NCBI GenBank assembly: GCA_023142805.1
Contig: JAGLIU010000036.1
Span: forward strand, 1-5,396
Reading direction: 5' to 3'
Source: Candidatus Omnitrophota bacterium
Lineage (GTDB): Bacteria > Omnitrophota > Gorgyraeia > Tantalellales > Tantalellaceae
DNA length: 5,396 bases
The position numbers and the translations under genes were made by a program. Of the stretch, positions 1 to 5,396 are shown piece after piece. The notes under the pieces are model-generated. The model worked only from the letters and a program-made list of their open reading frames with translations, was not told the origin of the DNA and ran no database searches. Position 1 is the first letter of the stretch; every line of letters begins with the position of its first letter.

Positions 1-22
1 AATAGGGCGCTGTCCCCATTTA
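1..22 (+). repeat. REP-like dispersed repeat, copy 1 (cut by window start)
   Basis: This copy contains the core GGGCGCTGTCCCC. It is identical over 22 nt to 484-505, and its first 21 nt are the exact reverse complement of 388-408. The core is an imperfect palindrome (GGG...CCC). It starts at the window edge, so the repeat may extend further left. From memory, unverified, similar GGGGACAGCGCCC-type repeats are scattered through many environmental bacterial genomes, often near REP-associated Y1 tyrosine transposases; no transposase is visible here. Confidence 0.85.
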
Positions 23-23
23 A

Positions 24-52
24 TTGTTTATGCGGGAAAGAACAGGTAAACT
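24..52 (+). promoter_or_regulatory. weak candidate sigma70-type promoter for the small secreted-protein gene
   Basis: TTGTTT at 24-29 is separated by exactly 17 bp from TAAACT at 47-52. The matches to the -35 and -10 consensus are 3/6 and 4/6, so the case rests mostly on spacing and position. Transcription would begin near 59, giving a leader of about 23 nt that contains the strong Shine-Dalgarno. The element lies immediately inside repeat copy 1, so the gene between the repeats could carry its own promoter. Confidence 0.25.
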
Positions 53-81
53 ATACATGTTAAATCTAAAAGGGGGGAGTT

Positions 82-381
82 ATGAACAAAAAAAATTTTA
101 TAGTGACAATTATGTGTGTGGGAATATTGGTAACGGCTTTTGGGATTATTGCTGTAGCCCAAGAACAAGATGTAGGTGAATATGCGTATTTATTGGATAC
201 GGTATCTAGAGATCCTGAAATCTTGAAAGAGGAAGGTTTGCAGTATGATGTGCCTTCGGACAATATCGAAGGCTATGTCAGGGGAATGAGAGGATTCAAC
301 CAAAGGTATCTTCAGGAGAAAATATCGGCAGACAGGTATATAGCGCTTAAAAGGGAACTGATCGAAAGAATGAAGCGATAA
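82..381 (+). CDS. small secreted protein of unknown function (possible SHOCT-like C-terminus)
   Basis: This gene encodes 99 residues and I do not recognise the family. The start is supported by a purine-rich Shine-Dalgarno (AGGGGGGAG, 71-79). The N-terminus is a textbook signal peptide: lysines at 3-4, a hydrophobic core at about 6-25, and an AVA motif at 24-26 followed by QEQD. Cleavage would leave a soluble, charged, cysteine-free protein of about 73 residues in the periplasm or outside the cell. The last 27 residues (NQRYLQEKIS, then a basic helix ending ERMKR) look like two short helices with a turn. This resembles the 'G-x-I-T-x-E-E-Y-x-x-L-K' pattern of SHOCT-type domains, but the likeness is an inference from pattern only. 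The gene is bracketed by inverted repeat copies, with 7 nt or less between its stop and the right-hand repeat, which suggests a movable or recently acquired unit. Confidence 0.75.
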   Translation: MNKKNFIVTIMCVGILVTAFGIIAVAQEQDVGEYAYLLDTVSRDPEILKEEGLQYDVPSDNIEGYVRGMRGFNQRYLQEKISADRYIALKRELIERMKR

Positions 382-387
382 AATAAA

Positions 388-411
388 AAATGGGGACAGC
401 GCCCTATTATT
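388..411 (-). repeat. REP-like dispersed repeat, copy 2 (inverted)
   Basis: This 24-nt segment carries the core GGGGACAGCGCCC. It is the perfect reverse complement of 481-504 and, over 21 nt, of 1-21. It begins six bases after the stop of the secreted-protein gene. It can pair with copy 1 to enclose that gene, or with copy 3 to form a 24-bp stem around a 69-nt loop (412-480). The second arrangement resembles a REPIN. The 412-480 loop contains no gene or RNA that I recognise. Confidence 0.88.
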
Positions 412-480
412 GTTCCAACAAAAACTTAGCTCTCATATGGGCGATTTTATTGGGTTTCAGGGCTACATGTTTAATGGTCT

Positions 481-505
481 AATAATAGGGCGCTGTCCCC
501 ATTTA
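481..505 (+). repeat. REP-like dispersed repeat, copy 3
   Basis: Positions 481-504 are an exact inverted match to 388-411, and 484-505 are an exact direct match to 1-22. The copy ends two bases before the Shine-Dalgarno of the NYN-domain gene (GGAGGG, 508-513). A read-through transcript folding copies 2 and 3 together would therefore place a very stable stem directly beside that ribosome binding site. Confidence 0.88.
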
Positions 506-523
506 TCGGAGGGTAGTTGAAAG

Positions 524-1006
524 ATGAAAGCAGTGATCTTGGACGCGTATAATGTGATACACGCGATACCGTCGCTTATTGCTAAGGCGGATAGGAGTTT
601 ACAGGCGTCACGTGAAGCGTTGGCACATTTGGTAATGGCGTGGAAAAGGGCCAATAAATTCAATGGTGAAATATATTTGGTATTTGACGGGAAGGGTGAC
701 GTTTTTACCCGAAATCAGACCTCGACAATTGCCGGCGTAAAGTGTTTGTTTACACAATCAGGGGAAGAAGCGGATGATAGGATAATAACAATTCTAAAAA
801 GAGCAAAAAATACGAAGAATATAATCGTAGTTTCGGATGATGGTAAAGTTATCAATGCTTGTAAGGTATACGGGGCCAGCTCCAAGCCTACAGAATATGT
901 TGTTCAAAGAGGGGTCAAGATTTCAGGAACAAGTGGTAAAAAAGCTATGGATGTCTCTACGGAAAAAGCGATAACGGAATTTTACAAAAAAAAGCTGGGG
1001 CTATAA
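524..1006 (+). CDS. YacP/Rae1-type NYN-domain (PIN-like) ribonuclease-family protein
   Basis: The product is 160 residues, close to the roughly 170 usual for YacP-like NYN proteins (formerly DUF901). The start is fixed by GGAGGG at 508-513, 10 nt upstream. Family hallmarks appear in order: ILDAYNVIH (5-13, acidic D7 and N10), a helix with R30, LVFDGKG (52-58, D55), SGEEADDRI (79-87, D84/D85) and VVSDDGKV (102-109, D105/D106), followed by a GA turn at 117-118. These acidic residues lie where PIN-like nucleases place their metal-binding site, so the catalytic set looks intact. The last 35 residues are a basic tail. The best-known relative, Bacillus subtilis Rae1, is a ribosome-associated mRNA endonuclease. 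Ribosome-linked RNA cleavage here is an inference from that family, and the substrate is unknown. No signal peptide or membrane segment is seen, so it should be cytoplasmic. The next gene, glnS, begins 92 bp downstream. Confidence 0.85.
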   Translation: MKAVILDAYNVIHAIPSLIAKADRSLQASREALAHLVMAWKRANKFNGEIYLVFDGKGDVFTRNQTSTIAGVKCLFTQSGEEADDRIITILKRAKNTKNIIVVSDDGKVINACKVYGASSKPTEYVVQRGVKISGTSGKKAMDVSTEKAITEFYKKKLGL

Positions 1007-1017
1007 TGGGTTTGTTT

Positions 1018-1050
1018 TATAATGAAAAAAGTATGACCTTGTGTTAAAAT
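1018..1050 (+). promoter_or_regulatory. candidate promoter elements upstream of glnS
   Basis: Two -10-like hexamers lie between the NYN gene and glnS. One is a perfect TATAAT at 1018-1023. The other is an extended -10, TGTTAAAAT, at 1042-1050. Neither has a convincing -35 box at 16-18 bp. The extended -10 does not strictly need one and would start transcription near 1057, leaving a leader of about 42 nt. In this AT-rich gap a chance TATAAT is quite possible. I see no terminator, T-box or other leader structure in 1007-1098. Confidence 0.3.
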
Positions 1051-1098
1051 AGCCCGGATGTTAAAGGAAATATAGAAAACATAGGAGTACGGTACACA

Positions 1099-2769
1099 AT
1101 GGCGGACAATTTTATCAGGGAAATAATAGATAGAGACTTGGAGAATGGAAAGAACGAAAAACGGGTACATACACGGTTTCCTCCGGAACCCAACGGTTAT
1201 TTACATATAGGGCACGCGAAATCTATTTGTCTGAATTTCGGGCTTGCGGAAATTTATAACGGGCTTTGCAATATAAGGTTCGATGATACGAATCCCGAGA
1301 CCGAAGATGACGAATATGTAGAATCCATTAAAGAAGATATTAAATGGCTGGGGCTTGATTGGGGAAACAGGCTTTATCACGCGTCGGATTATTTTGAACA
1401 GATCTATGCTTATGCCGTAAAGCTGATTGAAAAGGGTAAAGCTTATGTGTGTGATCTGGATCTCGAAAAGATACGTGAGTATCGCGGGACGATAAAAGAA
1501 CAGGGTAAAGAAAGTCCTTACAGGAACAGGTCCATTGAGGAAAATCTGGATTTATTTGAACGGATGAGAAACGGCGAGTTTGAAGAAGGCGCGTGTGTTT
1601 TGAGGGCGAAAATAAATATGATGTCCCCAAATATGATCATGAGGGATCCGATAATTTATCGGATCCGCAAAGAATCTCATTACAGGACGGGGGACAAGTG
1701 GTGTATTTATCCGCTGTACGATTTTACTCATTGTTTATCTGATTCTATAGAGGAGATAACACATTCTATATGTACTCTTGAATTTGAGACGAGACGCGAG
1801 TTATATGATTGGTTCCTTGATGAGTTAGAGTTGCATCATCCGCAACAGATCGAATTCGCCCGGCTTAATTTGGGATATACGGTTATGAGTAAACGCAGGC
1901 TTTTGGAGCTTGTTGATGAGGGGTTTGTTGACGGATGGGATGATCCCAGGATGCCGACATTATCGGGGCTTAGGAGACGCGGATATACGCCGGTATCTAT
2001 CCGGAATTTTTGTGAACGCATAGGGGTATCGAAATTCAACAGCATTATAGATCTGGTAGTTTTGGAGAATAGCGTTAGAGAAGATCTAAATAAACATGCC
2101 GCTCGTGTTATGGGGGTTCTTAGACCGTTAAAAATTGTAATAACCAATTATCCCGAAGATAAAGAAGAAGAGCTTGAAGCGGTCAATAATCCTGAAGATG
2201 AGGCCATGGGTGTAAGAAAAGTACCGTTCTCGCGCGAGATATATATAGAACAAGATGATTTTCAGGAAGAGCCGCATAAAAAATTTTTCCGTCTTTCACC
2301 GGGAAAAGAAGTAAGGCTAAGATACGCGTATTTTATAAAATGTGAAAAGGTTATTAAAGACGATAAAACCGGAGAAATAAAAGAAGTGCGTTGTACGTAT
2401 GATCCCGCGACTCGTGGCGGAGATGCCGCGGATGGACGTAAAGTTAAAGGTACGCTTCATTGGGTATCGACGAGACACGCGTATCAGGCGAAAGTGCGTT
2501 TATATGATAGCCTTTTTACCAAACGGGATCCGAATGAAGTGGATGAAGGCGAAAATTGGAAATCAAATTTTAATCCCGCGTCACTAGAAACTTTAGAAGA
2601 ATGTTTTATTGAACCTAGTGTAAAATCCGCCGCAAAGGGTACCCGGTATCAATTTGAACGGCAGGGGTATTTTTGCGTTGACCCTGTCGATTCAGAAGAA
2701 GGCAAGCCTGTTTTTAACAGGATAGTGCCACTAAGAGATACTTGGAGCAAGATCCAAATAAAAGCGTAA
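1099..2769 (+). CDS. glnS: glutaminyl-tRNA synthetase (class Ic)
   Basis: GlnRS charges tRNA-Gln with glutamine using ATP in the cytoplasm. The 556-residue length matches E. coli GlnRS (about 554). The N-terminus NFIREIIDRDL (4-14) aligns with the usual start. AGGAG at 1083-1087 is the Shine-Dalgarno, with an 11-nt gap. The Rossmann catalytic core shows PPEPNGYLHIGH (28-39, the HIGH motif), then FDDTNPETED with D/E-rich binding residues, YPLYDFTHCLSDSIE, and the KMSKS equivalent VMSKR (262-266). The PEPNGYLHIGHAKS and THxxCTLEF patterns mark GlnRS rather than GluRS. From about residue 340 follows the all-beta anticodon-binding region, with RGGDAADGRKVKGTLHW-type and Y-D-x-L-F elements typical of GlnRS, and it is complete to the stop. 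Its presence implies a direct charging route, so GatCAB need not be relied on for Gln-tRNA. An unusual 23-nt perfect palindrome lies inside the gene at 1644-1666. Confidence 0.97.
   Translation: MADNFIREIIDRDLENGKNEKRVHTRFPPEPNGYLHIGHAKSICLNFGLAEIYNGLCNIRFDDTNPETEDDEYVESIKEDIKWLGLDWGNRLYHASDYFEQIYAYAVKLIEKGKAYVCDLDLEKIREYRGTIKEQGKESPYRNRSIEENLDLFERMRNGEFEEGACVLRAKINMMSPNMIMRDPIIYRIRKESHYRTGDKWCIYPLYDFTHCLSDSIEEITHSICTLEFETRRELYDWFLDELELHHPQQIEFARLNLGYTVMSKRRLLELVDEGFVDGWDDPRMPTLSGLRRRGYTPVSIRNFCERIGVSKFNSIIDLVVLENSVREDLNKHAARVMGVLRPLKIVITNYPEDKEEELEAVNNPEDEAMGVRKVPFSREIYIEQDDFQEEPHKKFFRLSPGKEVRLRYAYFIKCEKVIKDDKTGEIKEVRCTYDPATRGGDAADGRKVKGTLHWVSTRHAYQAKVRLYDSLFTKRDPNEVDEGENWKSNFNPASLETLEECFIEPSVKSAAKGTRYQFERQGYFCVDPVDSEEGKPVFNRIVPLRDTWSKIQIKA
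1644..1666. repeat. perfect 11-bp inverted repeat inside glnS
   Basis: GGATCCGATAA (1644-1654) is followed by a single T and then its exact reverse complement (1656-1666). In mRNA this would form a stem of about 10 bp with a 3-nt loop. It falls in codons for the conserved segment RDPIIYRIR, so amino acid constraint plus chance codon choice may explain it. It does not interrupt the reading frame. Confidence 0.8.
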
Positions 2770-2855
2770 ATTCTCGATCAAATTCGGGATGATACAATAG
2801 TTCTTTCAGAAATAACGTCTAAAATAGAGTCGGAAGTCGGAATTCCCATAAAATC

Positions 2856-2884
2856 TTGTAATAAATTCTTTCAGTAGGTATACT
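2856..2884 (+). promoter_or_regulatory. candidate sigma70-type promoter for the histidine kinase operon
   Basis: TTGTAA (2856-2861, 4/6 match to TTGACA) is followed after exactly 17 bp by TATACT (2879-2884, 5/6 match to TATAAT). It lies in the 212-bp gap after glnS, the longest non-coding stretch here. Predicted transcription starts near 2891, so the mRNA would carry a leader of about 90 nt containing the hairpin at 2904-2955. The 2770-2855 stretch before it has no recognisable gene or strong terminator. Confidence 0.5.
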
Positions 2885-2903
2885 TTGGTAAAAATAGAAA
2901 TGT

Positions 2904-2955
2904 AGCTCATATGTTTGTTATGTGCATGTATGTGTACATAGTAAGTATATGAGTT
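2904..2955 (+). promoter_or_regulatory. long 5'-leader RNA hairpin upstream of the histidine kinase
   Basis: Positions 2904-2926 pair with 2933-2955 without any bulge or mismatch: 17 Watson-Crick pairs and six G-U pairs, closing a 6-nt loop (TGTATG, 2927-2932). The wobbles are at 2905/2954, 2913/2946, 2914/2945, 2917/2942, 2918/2941 and 2924/2935. On the opposite strand those six would be A-C mismatches, so the fold is favoured only in transcripts of the kinase gene. The hairpin is mostly A-U/G-U, and no U-run follows, so it is not a classical terminator. It ends 15 nt before the kinase Shine-Dalgarno. A role in translation or mRNA stability is inference. Confidence 0.6.
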
Positions 2956-2970
2956 TGTGTCATTATTATA

Positions 2971-2978
2971 AAGGATGG
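2971..2978 (+). promoter_or_regulatory. Shine-Dalgarno that fixes the histidine kinase start
   Basis: AAGGATGG sits with its AAGGA core 6 nt before the ATG at 2982. The alternative in-frame upstream start, a GTG at 2922, has no Shine-Dalgarno and lies within the 5' arm of the leader hairpin. The ATG at 2982 is therefore the better start. Confidence 0.7.
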
Positions 2979-2981
2979 ATA

Positions 2982-5009
2982 ATGGATGAAAATCATATAA
3001 TGTTCAATCCTGCGGGGGAGCCTTTTCACGCGGAGGAGGAAATAGGTCCGGTTGAGAGTGTCGTGAAAGAAAAAAGATCTTCAATCATGATCAAGTTCGT
3101 ATTTTGGTTCTTGACCATAGCGCTTCTTCCAATGGCGATATCGGCGTATGTAAGTTATGATAGTTCGCATAGGGCACTCAAAGAAGAGGTTACAAATAGT
3201 CTTATAGCGATCGCGAACAACAAAGCTAATCAGATAGAAAATTGCCTTCAGAATAAGAAAGCGGAAGTAGAGCAGTTGGCTCAAATGCCGGATCTTTTTA
3301 TGGCGATGGAAAAGTATGACGAAGCTTTTTATTCGTATGGGCCGTATACGCATGAATATGTGGAAGTTGATCGTGAATACAGGCCGTTTTTGACGTATTA
3401 TCAGAAATTGTTCGGATACGATAATGTGTTTTTTGTATCGGATAACGGTGATCTGATCTTTTCTACAATTAAAAAAGATCTCGGAAGGTCGCTTTACGCG
3501 CTTGCTCTTGAGGGAGAGCATCAGATCTCGGATATTTTTCTTAAAACGAAAAACAGTCTTCAAGGAGAAGTATCATTGTTTGAACATGACGCGGTAGCAG
3601 ATAAAACGATCGCGTTTATCTCCGAACCCATATTGAAAGAAGCGGAGTTTGGCGGAATGCTTATAGTTCAGATGAATAATCAGGAAATATCGGATCTTAT
3701 TAATGATTATTCCGGTATGGGGGAGACCGGTGAAGCTATTATTGTCGGAAGAAAGGAAGCTCAAGCCATCGTTATTACCCCGATAAGGTTTGATCCTGAC
3801 GCTTCGTTTCGAAGAGGAGCAACTTTCGGGTCCGATAATGGCATAGATATGCAGGCAGCTCTCAGGAAGGAAAAGGGCCACGCGACGCTCATAGATTATC
3901 GGGGGATGGCAGTTCTGAGCATCTGGAGATATTTACCTTCGTTTGACCTTGGATTAGTCGTAAAAATGGATACAAAAGAGGTTTTTAATTCCGCGAAGCG
4001 TCTTAGAGATCTTTTGGTAAAAATAAGTATGGTACTTCTTTTGATAGTAGCTGTGATCGCGGTTGTGGCGGCAAAAACAATATCCAGTCCTATAAAAGAA
4101 TTGACGGAAACGTCACGTATTATAGCTAAGGGGGATCTGTCAGCTCGGTCCTATATCGAAACGAATGACGAGATAGGTGAGCTTTCGGAATCTTTCAACT
4201 ATATGACAGAAAACCTGATAGAAGCCAAGGCAAAAGTTGAGGAAGAAAGAGCCACTGTAGTGGAACAGGCTGGTCTTCTGCAGAAAGCCAATAAAGAGCT
4301 TGATAGTTTTGTTTATACGGTTAGCCATGATCTTCGTGCGCCGCTTAGAGGGATCACGGCATTCGCGACTTTTCTGAAAGAGGATTATATGGAGAAACTG
4401 GATGCCGAAGGTAAGGATCATGTGAAGGAGATCATTAAAGGCGCGGACAGGATGAACAAGTTCATAGAGGATCTTTTAACTCTTTCAAGAATATCCAGGA
4501 TAAAGAATCCTTATGAAAAGGTGGATATTAAAAAACTGATCGTAGAGACACAAGAGCGCATAAAATTCGATATTAAAGAATACGGGGTCAAGTTGACGGT
4601 TCAGGATACCTTTCCGGTAGTGTATTGTGACAGAATAAAGATAAATGAAGTTTTTTTAAATCTCCTAAACAATGCCATTAAGTATTCTTCCAAGAACAAA
4701 AAAGAAAAACCGCAAGTCGAAATAGGATGTGAAGATAAAGGAGATATGTATAACTTTTTTGTAAAAGATAACGGTATCGGTATAGATCCGAAGGATCATG
4801 AAAAAGTTTTCGGAATGTTTACAAGAATACAGACCGCGGAACAATTTGAGGGAACAGGCGCGGGACTTGGTATAGTACATCGCATTGTATTAGATCACGG
4901 CGGGAAGATTTGGGTAGACTCGGAGTTGGGAAAAGGCGCTGCATTCTATTTTAGTATACCAAAAAACCTGAAAGAACGAAAACAATTGAAAAATAGGGGG
5001 GTAGAATGA
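2982..5009 (+). CDS. membrane sensor histidine kinase (dCACHE-like sensor, HAMP, HisKA, HATPase)
   Basis: From ATG 2982 the protein has 675 residues. Domain order is: a short acidic cytoplasmic tail (1-36); TM1 (about 37-57); an extracytoplasmic region (58-345) that reads as a double CACHE sensor, with GYDNVFFVSDNGDLIFST (145-162), MGETGEAIIVG (246-256) and DYRG plus VLSIWRYLP (305-319); TM2 (about 347-365); HAMP (about 366-418, SSPIKEL and NDEIGELSESFN); a coiled coil (411-440); HisKA with phosphoacceptor H449 in VSHDLRAPLRGI; and an ATPase domain. The ATPase has an N-box (N564, NLLNNAIKYS), a G1 box (D596, DNGIGID), an F-box (VFGMF) and a G2 box (GTGAGLG, 624-630). All catalytic boxes are intact. 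The SHDLRAPLRGI and FTRI...EGTGAGLGI pattern resembles phytochrome-type kinase cores. The likely job is sensing a small extracytoplasmic ligand, identity unknown, and phosphorylating the overlapping response regulator. Confidence 0.93.
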   Translation: MDENHIMFNPAGEPFHAEEEIGPVESVVKEKRSSIMIKFVFWFLTIALLPMAISAYVSYDSSHRALKEEVTNSLIAIANNKANQIENCLQNKKAEVEQLAQMPDLFMAMEKYDEAFYSYGPYTHEYVEVDREYRPFLTYYQKLFGYDNVFFVSDNGDLIFSTIKKDLGRSLYALALEGEHQISDIFLKTKNSLQGEVSLFEHDAVADKTIAFISEPILKEAEFGGMLIVQMNNQEISDLINDYSGMGETGEAIIVGRKEAQAIVITPIRFDPDASFRRGATFGSDNGIDMQAALRKEKGHATLIDYRGMAVLSIWRYLPSFDLGLVVKMDTKEVFNSAKRLRDLLVKISMVLLLIVAVIAVVAAKTISSPIKELTETSRIIAKGDLSARSYIETNDEIGELSESFNYMTENLIEAKAKVEEERATVVEQAGLLQKANKELDSFVYTVSHDLRAPLRGITAFATFLKEDYMEKLDAEGKDHVKEIIKGADRMNKFIEDLLTLSRISRIKNPYEKVDIKKLIVETQERIKFDIKEYGVKLTVQDTFPVVYCDRIKINEVFLNLLNNAIKYSSKNKKEKPQVEIGCEDKGDMYNFFVKDNGIGIDPKDHEKVFGMFTRIQTAEQFEGTGAGLGIVHRIVLDHGGKIWVDSELGKGAAFYFSIPKNLKERKQLKNRGVE

Positions 5010-5396
5010 TAGATAAGGTGTTGATCATAGATGATAATGAACAGGACAGAAGAATAATAATCAGATATTTAAAAAGGAACGGTTATGAAAATATCGTTAC
5101 CGCGGATTGCGGTAATGAAGGTGTGAAAATGGTAAAAGAAGAAAATCCAGATCTTGTTGTTCTGGATACGGTTCTTCCGGATACAATAGGGTTTGATGTG
5201 TGCAAAAGAATAAGAGAAGAAGATGGCGGTGAAAAAAAAAGAATAATAATTATGCAGACGGGGGGCATTGATAGTGTGGACGCGATTAGGGCAAAAGAGG
5301 TTGGCGTTGATGAATACTGTGTAAAAACATCTGATTGTGGACCGTTATTGGAAGCGATAGAAAAAGTGAAAAAAGCGAAAAAGTCGGAGAAAAATG
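5006..5396 (+). CDS. response regulator receiver protein (3' end beyond window)
   Basis: The ATG at 5006 overlaps the kinase stop codon (ATGA, a 4-nt overlap) and is preceded by AGGGGGG at 4995-5001, indicating translational coupling with the kinase. The 130 visible residues form a CheY-like receiver: acidic pocket D9/D10 (LIIDDNEQD), phosphoacceptor D54 (VVLDTVLPD), switch threonine T85 (MQTGG), switch aromatic Y104 and conserved lysine K107. The usual proline after that lysine is replaced by threonine (KTSD). The receiver fold is complete by about residue 122, and a lysine-rich stretch follows with no stop before the window ends. It could be a stand-alone receiver of the kind paired with phytochrome-like kinases, or have an output domain beyond the edge. 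The sequence here cannot decide between these. Confidence 0.92.
   Translation, partial: MIDKVLIIDDNEQDRRIIIRYLKRNGYENIVTADCGNEGVKMVKEENPDLVVLDTVLPDTIGFDVCKRIREEDGGEKKRIIIMQTGGIDSVDAIRAKEVGVDEYCVKTSDCGPLLEAIEKVKKAKKSEKN

Noticed and set aside
1..505. Three repeat copies as a possible CRISPR array
   Set aside because: The copies alternate in orientation and spacing is irregular (about 365 and 69 nt). One interval holds a gene. This does not fit uniform direct repeats and spacers.
467..520. 17-codon open frame starting at ATG 467 and ending just before the NYN-domain gene, a possible leader peptide
   Set aside because: About half of it is simply repeat copy 3 translated. Only a weak AGGG precedes it, and nothing in the peptide suggests attenuation.
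1836..2147. 103-residue open frame on the minus strand within glnS
   Set aside because: It is entirely antisense to well-conserved GlnRS coding sequence and carries no recognisable motif.
2829..2842. Tandem GTCGGAA GTCGGAA and a repeated TTCTTTCAG (2801-2809, 2866-2874) after glnS
   Set aside because: They are too short and isolated to distinguish from chance in an AT-rich intergenic stretch. No operator or terminator structure accompanies them.
2922..2981. N-terminal extension of the histidine kinase from a GTG at 2922 (20 extra residues)
   Set aside because: No Shine-Dalgarno precedes the GTG, and it lies inside the leader hairpin. The extra residues (Cys/His/Tyr-rich) do not look like a kinase N-terminus. 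The ATG at 2982 has a well-placed AAGGA.
3081..3563. 160-residue open frame on the minus strand
   Set aside because: It lies wholly inside the sensor domain of the kinase, has no ribosome binding site or family motifs, and has an implausible basic, aromatic-rich composition. It is a shadow of the real gene.

Overview
The window is a compact, entirely plus-strand stretch of bacterial chromosome. It is AT-rich by eye, with frequent ATA, AGA and AGG codons. It encodes a GlnRS of the bacterial/eukaryotic type, so this organism can charge tRNA-Gln directly. It also encodes a secreted small protein and a membrane sensor kinase. Short dispersed repeats with the core GGGCGCTGTCCCC occur three times. 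Together these would suit an uncultivated Gram-negative-type lineage such as Omnitrophota or another PVC/deltaproteobacterial relative. That placement is an inference from style and memory, not a demonstrated assignment.

Positions 1-505 are an accessory-looking patch. A 99-residue protein with a clear signal peptide (82-381) sits between two inverted copies of the repeat (1-22 and 388-411). A third copy (481-505) is inverted relative to the second, so the last two form a REPIN-like pair with perfect 24-bp arms. The third copy ends just upstream of the ribosome binding site of the next gene.

Positions 524-2769 hold two RNA/translation genes. The first is a YacP/Rae1-type NYN-domain ribonuclease-like protein (524-1006). 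The second is a full-length glutaminyl-tRNA synthetase, glnS (1099-2769). They are 92 bp apart, and promoter-like elements in the gap suggest glnS may have its own start.

Positions 2770-5396 hold a two-component system. A plausible promoter (2856-2884) is followed by a leader that can fold into an uninterrupted 23-bp RNA hairpin (2904-2955, including six G-U pairs). Next comes a 675-residue histidine kinase (2982-5009) with the order TM - dCACHE-like sensor - TM - HAMP - coiled coil - HisKA - HATPase, whose kinase core resembles phytochrome-type kinases. A receiver-domain response regulator overlaps its stop codon by 4 nt (5006 onward) and runs off the window. The kinase probably senses an extracytoplasmic ligand and phosphorylates D54 of the regulator.

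The observations most worth following are the leader hairpin, whose wobble pairs make it stable only as sense RNA, and the repeat-bracketed secreted-protein gene. No complete novel defence or mobile system is visible.
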